Of a stretch of 64,000 nucleotides of DNA, positions 48,425-56,835 are shown piece after piece. How positions within the stretch are numbered: the stretch's first letter is position 1; each line of letters opens with the position of its first letter. Made by a program: the position numbers and the translations under genes. The DNA lies in the NCBI GenBank assembly GCA_022010055.1, contig CP091737.1:186001-250000 (forward strand), given 5' to 3'. The DNA is from Treponema sp. Lineage in GTDB: Bacteria; Spirochaetota; Spirochaetia; Treponematales; Treponemataceae. The notes beneath the pieces were generated by a model. That model did not search any database, had not been told where the DNA came from, and saw only the letters and a program-made list of their open reading frames with translations.

Positions 48425-49327
48425 ATGGACCAGACATTGAAGGCAGTTTATGGAAAATATTTCGCGGAGATGATGCAATATTCAAAGGCGCCTGCAAAAA
48501 TTGACAGCACGAATGTTTATCAGGAAGCTAACAAAGATCTGACAAAGTATATGGAAATGATTCTTAAGGAAAATTTTCTTCCTGGCTCGGGTCTTGGAAA
48601 TATAGAAAATTTCAGGGCTTTTTACGATGCTGTGGCAAAAGATGGAAAGCGTGGACTTATCCTTATGGAGCATTACACAAATCTTGATTTGCCGGCGATA
48701 ATCTATCTTTTGAAGGAACATGGCGAAGACTGGTCAAAGGATTTTTCTGAAAGGATTGTCGCTGTTGCCGGAATGAAGCTGAATGAGGCGAGTCCTGCTG
48801 TCCGCGTGTGGACGGAAGGTTTTACACGTGTTGTAATTTATCCTACGCGCTCGCTTGATAAAGTTGAAAATTCAAACGAGACGGAAGAAGAAAAAAAAGC
48901 TGAAGAAAAAAAAGCCAGGACAATAAATCTTGCCGCGATGCGCGCGATGGACGACTGTAAAAAGCGCGGCCAGATAGTTCTTGTGTTTCCTTCGGGAACG
49001 CGCTATCGTCCGGGACATCCGGAGACAAAGAAAGGGCTTCGCGAGATTGACAGTTATCTGCGTCTTTTTGATGTGGTTCTTCCTGTTGCAATAAATGGTA
49101 ATTGCCTTAGGATTAATCCTGAAAACTCAGAAGATATGCTTGCGGATCTTGTTGAAAAAGACAAGGTTCTTCTTACTGCGCATCCGATGATGAACTGCAA
49201 GGAGTACCGTAACTCTGTGCTTAATGCTCTTCCGGAGGACGAGCCTGATCCTAAGCAGAAGACGATTGACGGAATTATGAAAATCCTTCAGGAAGTCCAT
49301 GATGAGGTTGAAAAAACTCGCCTTTAG
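48425..49327 (+). CDS. Glycerolipid acyltransferase family protein
   Basis: 300 aa with the acyltransferase motif HYTNLD (HxxxxD, about residue 80) and the substrate block VFPSGTRYRPGHPETKKG. The layout is closer to soluble glycerol-3-phosphate acyltransferases than to PlsC. A Glu/Lys-rich loop lies near residue 155. It probably acts in phospholipid synthesis, acceptor unproven. ATG 48425 follows AGGGAG. Confidence 0.75.
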   Translation: MDQTLKAVYGKYFAEMMQYSKAPAKIDSTNVYQEANKDLTKYMEMILKENFLPGSGLGNIENFRAFYDAVAKDGKRGLILMEHYTNLDLPAIIYLLKEHGEDWSKDFSERIVAVAGMKLNEASPAVRVWTEGFTRVVIYPTRSLDKVENSNETEEEKKAEEKKARTINLAAMRAMDDCKKRGQIVLVFPSGTRYRPGHPETKKGLREIDSYLRLFDVVLPVAINGNCLRINPENSEDMLADLVEKDKVLLTAHPMMNCKEYRNSVLNALPEDEPDPKQKTIDGIMKILQEVHDEVEKTRL

Positions 49328-49363
49328 CATTAGAAATTCGTATATTTAAGAAAAGGAAAATTT

Positions 49364-49678
49364 ATGGCTGATTTAGATATTGTTGACCGCGTAAAGGAAG
49401 CGATTGATATGTTCCGGCCGCAGCTTCAGGCTGATGGCGGAGATATGGAATTTGTATGTATTGACGATCAGAACCGCGTGCATTTAAACCTGCATGGAGC
49501 GTGCGGAAGTTGTCCGATGGCTACAATGACTTTAAAAATGGGCGTTGAGCGCTATATAGTTGATGCAGTGCCGGAAATTACCGAAGTTGTTCAGGACAAT
49601 GCTAATCCTGATCTTGCGGAAATGGCTTTGGCGAAGGCTTTTAGTAAAAACGAAAAAAGGCGGAAAAATGAAAATTAA
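49364..49678 (+). CDS. NifU C-terminal domain (Nfu-type) iron-sulfur scaffold
   Basis: 104 aa. The motif GACGSCPMATMTLKMGVER carries the CxxC that binds a bridging Fe-S cluster; the N-terminal block VKEAIDMFRPQLQADGGDME is typical. It hands clusters to apoproteins. Its end overlaps the SlyD start by 11 bases. Confidence 0.92.
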   Translation: MADLDIVDRVKEAIDMFRPQLQADGGDMEFVCIDDQNRVHLNLHGACGSCPMATMTLKMGVERYIVDAVPEITEVVQDNANPDLAEMALAKAFSKNEKRRKNEN

Positions 49679-50206
49679 AAAAGACGCAATGGTTTCTATT
49701 GCATACACACTTTATGATGATGAGGGAAATCAGCTTGATTCTTCAGGCGATTCAGCCCTTCAGTATATCCACGGAAACGGTCAGCTGATTCCAGGTCTTG
49801 AAGCGATGCTTGAAGGAAAAGATGCGGGATTAAAGTTCAAGGCTGTTGTTGAGCCGGAAGAAGCTTATGGCGCATACAACGATAAAATGGTTGTTGAAGT
49901 TCCAAAAATCAGTTTGAGGAAGGCGCTCCTCTTGAAATAGGAATGAAATTCCAGGCGAGTACTGCGGACGGTCAGGTTTGCCTTGTCCGGGTGATAAAAA
50001 TTTCTGATGATACTGTAACTGTTGATGCAAATCACGAGCTTGCAGGCAAACGCCTTACTTTTGACATTGACATAAAAGATGTCCGCGAGGCTACGGAAGA
50101 AGAGCTTGCCGGTCTTTCCGGTTGTGGTGGCTGCGGAGGAAATTGCGGCGGTTGCGGCGGTGGAGACTGTTCCGGCGGTTGCGGAGATTGTGGCTGCGGA
50201 AATTAA
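49668..50206 (+). CDS. slyD: SlyD-type FKBP peptidyl-prolyl isomerase
   Basis: 179 aa after repair. KDAMVSIAYTLYDDEGNQLD, the FKBP block LIPGLEAMLEGKDAG and EEAYGAYND, an IF insert, then a Gly/Cys-rich metal-binding tail (repeated CGGCGG). One A is missing near 49905 (VPKNQFEEGAP restored). It works as a folding helper and metal chaperone. Overlap with the Nfu gene suggests coupled synthesis and shared metal-cluster biology. Confidence 0.9.
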
Positions 50207-50324
50207 GTTTTTTCTGAAAAAAAATGCGGCGGCGTTCAGGATTTTTGGATGAGCCTGTAAAAAAGCTGTTCGTCTAAAAAGCCCTCCGCCGCAATATTTT
50301 AAGCCAAGTTTTTGCCTTCTTGCT

Positions 50325-50897
50325 TTAGGATTCCAGCGCAAGAAGGATTTTTTTTGTGTTTTCTTCTTTTGATTCTTCTGAGGTTGGAACGATTATATCC
50401 GCAATATCTCTGTAGGTTTTTGAGCGTTCCTCATAAAAAGCGTGGAAAATTTTACGGATTTCAGTTTCTTCCTCCGGGTTTTGTCTTGCGATGTAAGCAG
50501 GCAGGTTTTTCCACGTGCCGTCAGAAAGCTTTTCGGCTTTTTTTAATATCCTGTCGCAGGCGGATTTTTCATCTATATCAAGGTATACAAAAATTCCGAG
50601 CGGACGCAAGATGTTCAGCGCAGGCGCATTGTCGCAAATTCCTCCGCCGGTCGAGATTACCGCAAGCCGGTTTTTGCAGACAGATTCTATTTTTCTGCAG
50701 GCTTCTTCTTCGGCATGCATAAAACCTGCCGGTCCTTTTTCTGTGTATATTTCCCGCGGGGATTTTCCAAAAATCTTTAAAATTTCATCATCAATGTCTA
50801 TAAAAGGACAGCCGAAATGTCCGGCGAGCAGTCGTCCCTGTGTTGATTTTCCGGAATGTTTTATTCCCATTAAAATAATCGTTCTGTTTTTTTGCAT
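50325..50897 (-). CDS. aroK: Shikimate kinase
   Basis: 190 aa P-loop kinase of the shikimate pathway. Walker A MGIKHSGKSTQGRLLA, shikimate-binding DIDDEI and STGGGI, then a lid region with ARQNP. Longer than E. coli AroK (about 173 aa) by a short acidic C-terminal tail. It partners with DAHP synthase at 23297. The gap 50207-50324 holds a GCGGCGG...CCGCCGC inverted repeat, a probable terminator. Confidence 0.9.
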   Translation of the reverse strand: MQKNRTIILMGIKHSGKSTQGRLLAGHFGCPFIDIDDEILKIFGKSPREIYTEKGPAGFMHAEEEACRKIESVCKNRLAVISTGGGICDNAPALNILRPLGIFVYLDIDEKSACDRILKKAEKLSDGTWKNLPAYIARQNPEEETEIRKIFHAFYEERSKTYRDIADIIVPTSEESKEENTKKILLALES

Positions 50898-50954
50898 ATT
50901 TTTACTATATCAGTTTTGTTGAAAAAGTCTACCTTATGTTTTATTCTTAATTGT

Positions 50955-51860
50955 ATGAATATTTATTTTGCGTTGATTTTGAATTTTTTGCCGCTATTTA
51001 TCTGTTTTTTTGCATTCAGGTTTTTGTTCAGAATGAAATTTTCAACGGAGCTTTTTGCCTGCCTTTTTGGACTTCTTTCAGTTTTGCCGGGCACATTCCT
51101 TCAGTTTTATCTGGGGTGTTTTGTTCCAGAACAGATTTTTTCCGCAAAAAATGGTTTAGCCGGAATTTTCTGCAATTTTTTTGTTTACAACGGTCTTGTT
51201 GAAGAATTGATAAAACTTGTCATGATTGCGCTTATTCCGCATAAAAAATTGAGCCTGAGGGATTTTTTTTCCGCCTCGCTCCTTTGCGGACTTTGCCTTG
51301 GCTCATTTGAGTCGATGATTTATTTTCTTCATCATCTTTCCAATGCGAGAATGTCTGGAGCAGAACTTTTATACGGCCTGATTTTTGCAAGAATGTTCAG
51401 TTCGGATTTGATTCATGTTTTTTGCGCAGGTCTTTGCGGTCTTTTTGTATGGGGACTCCGCCACAAGCATAATAATCCGATGATTTTTGTCTATGCAGTT
51501 GTCTGCCACGGACTTTTTGATTTTTTTGTATATTTTGACCTGTGGATTCATTGGTTTTCCGTTGCGGCGATTCTTTTTGCGGTTGTTGAATGCCGCGTGA
51601 AATATCAGGATATGAAATCCTGCTCCGCTGCAAAAAGAAAATCTTCCGGCAGAAAGAAAAGACAGGCTGTGTCTTCGGCAAAGCAGACAGCGGATAATTC
51701 TGACAGAACAGTTGTTACAGAAAGTCCTGAAACTCCTGCGAAATTAAAGTCAAAGACTACGACCAAAACAAAGGTTAAGACGGAAAGGAAAACCTCCAGG
51801 CAAAAAAACAAAATCCCGGAGGATGTGGACGTTACTCCAGAGCTGAACGATGACCTGTAA
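50955..51860 (+). CDS. PrsW-family intramembrane protease-like protein
   Basis: 301 aa. About eight membrane segments with the family's conserved acidic and His motifs: NGLVEELIKLVMI (EExxK), FESMIYFLHH, SDLIHVFCAGLCG and VVCHGLFDF. The last 75 residues are a cytosolic Lys/Thr/Ser-rich tail with no known domain. In other bacteria PrsW cleaves an anti-sigma factor; no sigma/anti-sigma pair is visible nearby. Start ATG 50955. Confidence 0.75.
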   Translation: MNIYFALILNFLPLFICFFAFRFLFRMKFSTELFACLFGLLSVLPGTFLQFYLGCFVPEQIFSAKNGLAGIFCNFFVYNGLVEELIKLVMIALIPHKKLSLRDFFSASLLCGLCLGSFESMIYFLHHLSNARMSGAELLYGLIFARMFSSDLIHVFCAGLCGLFVWGLRHKHNNPMIFVYAVVCHGLFDFFVYFDLWIHWFSVAAILFAVVECRVKYQDMKSCSAAKRKSSGRKKRQAVSSAKQTADNSDRTVVTESPETPAKLKSKTTTKTKVKTERKTSRQKNKIPEDVDVTPELNDDL

Positions 51861-51898
51861 AAAAAAACAAGAAATTTTGATATTTTAAAGAAATTTAC

Positions 51899-51930
51899 TT
51901 GACAAAATACGCATAAAAAATATATCATAT
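51899..51930 (+). promoter_or_regulatory. Promoter of the initiator tRNA gene
   Basis: TTGACA at 51899-51904 and a TATATCAT -10 region near 51921-51928, directly ahead of the tRNA. Confidence 0.65.
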
Positions 51931-51942
51931 TCAAACATACGA

Positions 51943-52015
51943 CGCGGGGTAGAGCAGCTGGCAGCTCGTCGGGCTCATAACCCGGAGGCCGCAGGTTCGA
52001 GTCCTGCCCCCGCTA
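51943..52015 (+). tRNA. Initiator tRNA-fMet (CAT anticodon)
   Basis: 73-nt cloverleaf: acceptor CGCGGGG with CCCCGCT, C1 opposite U72 (unpaired as in initiators), D arm, anticodon loop CTCATAA flanked by three G-C pairs (GGG/CCC, initiator hallmark), T arm GCAGG TTCGAGT CCTGC, discriminator A. CCA is not encoded. It marks the left border of the accessory region. Confidence 0.95.
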
Positions 52016-52021
52016 TGACAG

Positions 52022-52046
52022 ACCACTCAGAAATGAGTGGTTTTTT
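52022..52046 (+). terminator. Terminator of the tRNA gene
   Basis: ACCACTCA pairs with TGAGTGGT, then TTTTT. Confidence 0.85.
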
Positions 52047-52082
52047 GTTTTTAACTGGAATTAAGTGAAGCCAATAAAGTAG

Positions 52083-52166
52083 GGCTTAGCGTAGAAATTA
52101 CATCTAATTTAAACTGAGGTTTTAAACCAAAGTTTTTGTTGCAAAGTGAGGTTCTATGGCTAAGCC
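52083..52166 (+). other. Long-range inverted repeat, possible structured RNA
   Basis: GGCTTAGC-TAGAA (52083 onward) pairs with TTCTA-GGCTAAGCC (to 52166), enclosing about 55 bases that contain GGTTTTAAACC. No frame is open. It lies between the tRNA terminator and the operator-like array. Confidence 0.4.
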
Positions 52167-52236
52167 TTATTTATTATTCAAAATGTCTTCTGGTATATGT
52201 TCGTGTGTATGTTTACTTGAATAATTTTCTAACTTG

Positions 52237-52397
52237 GTTTTAACTCGGTAATTCGAATTAAAAATAATTCTAACTCGACAAACCGAGTTAAAACTGCATT
52301 ATTGAGCCGATAAAATCACTTCTCCTTATTTATATGAGCCGATAAACTTGATTTTTGAGCCGATATATCTTATCATTTTTATAAGTTTGAGCCGATA
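52237..52397 (+). promoter_or_regulatory. Operator-like array upstream of the HipA-like gene
   Basis: A 12-bp inverted repeat GTTTTAACTCGG / CCGAGTTAAAAC (52237-52248, 52283-52294) is followed by four identical GAGCCGATA sites at 52304, 52336, 52357 and 52389. Their spacings, 32, 21 and 32 bases, equal 3, 2 and 3 helical turns, so all lie on one face of the DNA. This points to cooperative regulator binding. Confidence 0.65.
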
Positions 52398-52405
52398 AAT
52401 AAGAA

Positions 52406-52508
52406 AACCCGTTCTGAAACTTCAGATTCTGAACGGGTTACACTAAAAGGTGATGTTCAAAACCGCGATATTTAAGCGGGTTTGAACTCAACGACATGTT
52501 TACATGTC
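52406..52508 (+). ncRNA. Three-hairpin element, copy A
   Basis: Hairpin 1 AACCCGTTC-T-GAA / TTC-T-GAACGGGTT with loop ACTTCAGA; 15-base linker; hairpin 2 GTTCAAA-CCGC / GCGG-TTTGAAC; linker TCAAC; hairpin 3 GACATGT / ACATGTC. Same order and conserved single-stranded parts as 58331-58450, with different stem sequences. It ends 18 bases before the start codon of the HipA-like gene. Confidence 0.7.
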
Positions 52509-52526
52509 AAATATAAGAGGCGAAAT

Positions 52527-53924
52527 ATGGAATACATACTTAATAAAAAAAATATCCCGATTCTAAGATATTCAGAAAACAAGGGCTACATTGAAGTTCT
52601 GCAGGTTTATAATAAGGAACATTTGCCGGTTGCTCTGTTTCTCAATGGAAAACCTTCTGCAGATAATCTTTATGCGCTGAATGAAAAAATGGAGCAGTTT
52701 CTGGATAACCGCCTCATTCCTTCTACCCGGCCTCATTTTAAGGAAGCACTGGAAGAACTTGAAATACCTTCAAATTATGAACTTGCCAAAAAGAGCTGGT
52801 TTCTGAGCCTTTCGGATCAGTACTGGATTTGTCCTGTTGAGCTTAAAGACAAACTTTTCTGGGAAGATATTAATTTTTTTACTAATGATTATGATCCTGC
52901 ACTCGGATTACGCCTTACAAGTAATTCAAAAAGCCTGAATAGAAATTCAAGTTCATACTCCCCTGATAATGTAACAAACGGAGAACTTTCCAAACGCTGG
53001 TTCAAAAAAGATGGAATCAATTATCTGGAAAAAGCTGGAACCGGAACCGAGCAGCAGGAACCTTTAAATGAAGTCCTTGCCTCTGAAATTTGCAAACGTC
53101 TCAATATTGCTTATGTACCTTATTATCTTACAATTCGTGATGATAAATATTTTTGCTATTGTCCAGATATGATTGATGAATCAACTGAACTGGTTCCAAT
53201 GAATGCAGTTTATCAGGATTTGCATTTGATTGATGGAAAATTCTACGACTATGAAGAGCTTATAAAACGCTGCAATGAAATGAAGATTCCCAATGCGGAG
53301 GCGGATTTATTAAAAATCATTCTTGTAGATTATATAATGGCTAACATTGACCGCCATTCTTATAATATCAGCTTTATCAGAGATTCAAATACACTTCAGT
53401 GGAAAGGCATCGCTCCAGTATACGACACAGGAAAGTCCATGTTTTTAAATCATCTTGATTTTGAAATGAATATGATATCTTCAGGTCAGATTGGTGCAAA
53501 ACCTTTTTACGAAACCCAGTCAGAGCAGATAAGCAGTCTTCCTGTTTCTAAAATTGTGTCCTCTATCAATCTTGAAAATCTTGATGGAATCGACAAGTGG
53601 TATACTGATTTCCTAAAACCTCTTAAACGACTTACAGAAGAAAAAAAAGCCGCTCTGGTAAAAAAACTACGAGAAAGAATTGAAGAAACAAAATCAATTC
53701 TTTCATCGTATAAAACAGATACTCCAAGTGCAAAAGAAAAACTTTCGAATGCAGATCTGGTTTATGCAGCGTTAAAACAAAATCCAAAACAGACAAAGGA
53801 AGAAGTTTCTAAAGCTACTGGCCTTTCAAGAGCAACAATCACTCGCACTTACAGCGAACTTGAAAAACAGGGAAAGATTCATCGTATTGGTTCAAATAAG
53901 ACGGGGTATTGGGAAGTTAGATAA
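52527..53924 (+). CDS. HipA-like kinase with C-terminal winged helix
   Basis: 465 aa. The kinase half has WFKKDGINYLEKAGTGTEQQ (nucleotide loop and Lys), catalytic loop NIDRHSYNISFI (NxDRHxxN) and metal-binding APVYDTGKSM, as in HipA Ser/Thr kinases. Residues about 405-465 form a winged-helix (NADLVYAALKQNPKQTKEEV, SKATGLSRATITRTYSEL) normally supplied by a separate HipB. The start ATG 52527 follows AGAGG. No HipB gene is adjacent, so this may be a self-regulating single-protein toxin or regulator. It is the first island gene, behind a phased site array. Confidence 0.8.
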   Translation: MEYILNKKNIPILRYSENKGYIEVLQVYNKEHLPVALFLNGKPSADNLYALNEKMEQFLDNRLIPSTRPHFKEALEELEIPSNYELAKKSWFLSLSDQYWICPVELKDKLFWEDINFFTNDYDPALGLRLTSNSKSLNRNSSSYSPDNVTNGELSKRWFKKDGINYLEKAGTGTEQQEPLNEVLASEICKRLNIAYVPYYLTIRDDKYFCYCPDMIDESTELVPMNAVYQDLHLIDGKFYDYEELIKRCNEMKIPNAEADLLKIILVDYIMANIDRHSYNISFIRDSNTLQWKGIAPVYDTGKSMFLNHLDFEMNMISSGQIGAKPFYETQSEQISSLPVSKIVSSINLENLDGIDKWYTDFLKPLKRLTEEKKAALVKKLRERIEETKSILSSYKTDTPSAKEKLSNADLVYAALKQNPKQTKEEVSKATGLSRATITRTYSELEKQGKIHRIGSNKTGYWEVR

Positions 53925-53946
53925 GAGAGAAAAAAAGGACATCATC

Positions 53947-55470
53947 ATGGCAAAATCAAAATCCCAGAAATCTAAATCTTCTTCCGCAACAATCGGATTT
54001 GAACAGCAGATTTGGGATGCAGCCTGTGAACTTTGGGGACATATCCCTGCTGCAGATTATCGCAAAATCTTTACAGGACTTATCTTCTTAAAATACATCT
54101 CTACCGCATTTGAAAAGAAATACAAGGAACTTTAGAAGAAGGCGATGGTTTTGAAGACGATCCAGATGCATACGAAGCAGACAACATTTTCTTTGTTCCG
54201 CCAGAGGCACGTTGGAGTGAAATTGCAAAGGCAGCCCACACACCGGAAATCGGCACAATCTTAGACAAAGCCATGATAGCCATAGAAACCGACAACAAAA
54301 GCCTCAAAGGCGTCCTTCCAAAAAACTACGCAAACCCCGAACTGGACAAACGCGTCCTTGGTAACGTAGTAGACGTATTCACCAACATGGACATGAGCGA
54401 CACCGAAGCAAGTAAAGACCTGCTGGGCGCACCTACGAATACTGCATCGCACAGTTTGCATCCTACGAAGGAGTAAAGGGCGGCGAGTTCTACACGCCGG
54501 CCAGCGTAGTAAAAACAATCGTAAATATCTTAAAGCCTTCAGAAGGAAAACGCGTTTATGACCCATGCTGCGGTTCAGACGGAATGTTCGTTCAGTCCGT
54601 AAAGTTCATTTAGGAGCACGCAGGAAACAGAAGTAACATCTCGGTCTTTGGACAGGAAGCCAATGCCGACACCTGGAAAATGGCCAAAATGAACATGGCT
54701 ATCCGCGGAATCGACGCAAACTTTGGCGACCACCCGGAAGATACCTTTTTCAACGACCTTCATTCAACACAGAAATTCGACTTCATCATGGCAAATCCGC
54801 CCTTCAACTTAAGCAACTGGGGGCAGGATAAATTGCAGAACGACCCGCGCTGGGCATACGGACTTCCACCCGCAGGCAACGCAAACTACGCCTGGATAGA
54901 ACACATGATTTACCACCTGGCTCCAAACGGAAAAATCGGCCTTGTTCTTGCAAATGGCACCCTTTCCACCCAGACTAGTGGCGAAGGAGAAATCCGCCGT
55001 AAAATAATCGAAGCAGATTTAATAGAAGGAATTGTCGCCATGCCAACCCAGCTTTTCTACAGCGTAACAATTCCGGTGACCCTCTGGTTCATCACCCGTG
55101 GCAAAAAGCAGACCGGCAAAACCCTCTTCATAGATGCCCGCAACATGGGCCACATGGTAGACCGCAAGCACCGCGACTTTTCCGAAGAAGATATCGCCCG
55201 CCTTGCCGACACCTTCACCGCCTTCCAGAAGGGCATCCTCGAAGATGTAAAAGGCTTCTGCGCAGTTGCCACTACAAACCAAATCGCCGCCCAGGATTAC
55301 ATCCTCACCCCCGGCCGCTACGTTGGCATAGAAGAAAAAGCCGAAGAGACGAACCCTTCGCCGATAAAATGACCCGCCTGACCACCGAACTTGGCGGAAT
55401 GTTCGCAAAGAGCCACGAGCTCGAAGAAGAGATAAAGAAAAATCTGGAAGGGATTGGGTTTAAGATATAA
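53947..55470 (+). pseudogene. hsdM: Type I restriction methyltransferase hsdM, decayed
   Basis: Reads as a 508-residue HsdM when repaired: AACELWGHIPAADYRKIFTG, GGEFYTPASVV, FDFIMANPPFNLSNWG (motif IV NPPF). Three single-base losses (near 54131, 54430, 55348) could be sequence errors, but an in-frame TAG at about 54612 (SVKFI*EHAGN) and the SAM motif DPCCGSDGMF (normally GSGGMF) are base changes. No specificity subunit follows, and hsdR is a remnant. So the locus is very likely dead. Starts at ATG 53947, 22 bases after the kinase. Confidence 0.85.
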
Positions 55471-55530
55471 ATAATTTGGGCGTGCCGGCAGCAAGCTGCC
55501 GTCGGCAGGCGCTACTATCCCTAGCGCTTT

Positions 55531-56604
55531 TTAATCATCGTCCAATTCATAATAGTCTTCATTATCTAAGCTTTTATCATTTTCTTTACCAAGCATAAAA
55601 CAAATCATATCATAAGCAGCAGATTGTTTTGCGGCAGATTTTGTGTATTCTTCTCCGATTCCTGCTTGGTTGTAACCATCCCAATCTTCGTATTCTTTGA
55701 TAAAGCATTCGCATCGCCAAACTTGATTTCCATCGTCATCAGGTGAAACGGAACAATTCAATTCGGGCTTTGAGATGAATTTCTTCAGATACAAAGTGTT
55801 GAGTGTTTGAACGGCTGTCTCCGGAGTTGCCCTTCCAGCAATTTGTTCAATCTGATACTTGTGCAGAAAATTCAATGCTTTTTTTGCCGCATCCATCTTT
55901 GCTGAGATTTCAGAATTTCCATTTCCCTCTATCGGTTTTGAATTCCAAGAATTCTGTAAATATAGTGAAAGTGTACATCTGAAAGGCTGGTTATTCCCAT
56001 AATAATTCTGATAAACAGAAAATTTTGGTTCGGCAATTTCTAAATCATCGCAAACATCATAGAGCGTAGTTACATAATTTTCATTGAAATCCAACATTCC
56101 CCACATTGCCTTGCATGATTTTTCAATTTGTTTGAAATCCCAATTTGAATCAGCGGCAATAGCTCCGATAATTGCCTCAAATAAATCACAGCGAACTTTC
56201 TCATTGCGCCAGACTTCGTTTTTCTCATCGCTATTTCCAAGCAGAAGATAATCGTCCAAATCAAGCATATCTATACAATGTGCCAATGCAGACTTGTTCA
56301 CATAGCTCGCACGGATTTTTGACAGTTCTGCTTCATTTTTCTTTGAATAAAAGAAATTGTCCGTGTTAGTTTGTGGAACGGTACTGTACGAATCATAGAG
56401 CCATTTTGTCATTACGGTATTTACAAGTTGGTCACCATACAGTTCAAGGATTTCATTATCTTCATAGCCGTCATGTTCTTGTGAAAATGACTTCCGAGTA
56501 AAAGCCTGCACAAGAAGTTTTGTGTGATAGCGGAATTGATATGAAATTTTTTCTTCAATTGTTTTTTGATTTTCTAAGATGTAGTTAACATCATCAGTTG
56601 TCAT
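55531..56604 (-). CDS. RNase III-type protein with two dsRBD-like regions
   Basis: 357 aa. RNase III domain (about residues 10-165) with NEILELYGDQLV (signature NERLEFLGD; all acidic positions kept) and RCDLFEAIIGAIAAD (second catalytic Asp/Glu pair). Then a dsRBD-like region (about 180-265: KFSVYQNYYGNNQPF and SAKMDAAKKALNFLH) and a second (about 280-345: LKKFISKPELNCSV, EYTKSAAKQSAAYDMICFML). Housekeeping RNase III is about 230 aa with one dsRBD. The frame is intact, with GGAGG before ATG 56604. It is inserted in opposite direction between the hsdM and hsdR remnants. Confidence 0.85.
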   Translation of the reverse strand: MTTDDVNYILENQKTIEEKISYQFRYHTKLLVQAFTRKSFSQEHDGYEDNEILELYGDQLVNTVMTKWLYDSYSTVPQTNTDNFFYSKKNEAELSKIRASYVNKSALAHCIDMLDLDDYLLLGNSDEKNEVWRNEKVRCDLFEAIIGAIAADSNWDFKQIEKSCKAMWGMLDFNENYVTTLYDVCDDLEIAEPKFSVYQNYYGNNQPFRCTLSLYLQNSWNSKPIEGNGNSEISAKMDAAKKALNFLHKYQIEQIAGRATPETAVQTLNTLYLKKFISKPELNCSVSPDDDGNQVWRCECFIKEYEDWDGYNQAGIGEEYTKSAAKQSAAYDMICFMLGKENDKSLDNEDYYELDDD

Positions 56605-56835
56605 AAAGACCTCCAAAAATAAATATGGAGGCACTGAAAAGTGTTCTTATATGCGAGAAAATATAACAACACTGTCCATCAATACAGATTCATTAAAACG
56701 AAGATAATGTGAAAAGTTTCTCAGCACAGAAAACAATTCATCTATAATCATTTTAAAACACTGTGTTGGTTTAAGTGCCACTTAAGACAAAATAATATAG
56801 AGACAAGAGAATGTCAATATATAATTTGTTCATCC

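Noticed and set aside
52083..52166. Retron msr-msd based on the long inverted repeat
   Set aside because: No reverse transcriptase gene is present in the window, and the enclosed sequence has no branching G context that I can support.
52304..52397. Four GAGCCGATA repeats as a CRISPR array
   Set aside because: Repeats are only 9 bases, spacing is unequal (32, 21, 32) and no cas gene is near. Helical phasing fits operator sites better.
53947..55470. Stop codon reassignment (TAG as a sense codon)
   Set aside because: Intact genes in the window end normally with TAG (for example rny and the hsdR remnant), and the affected gene shows other decay.
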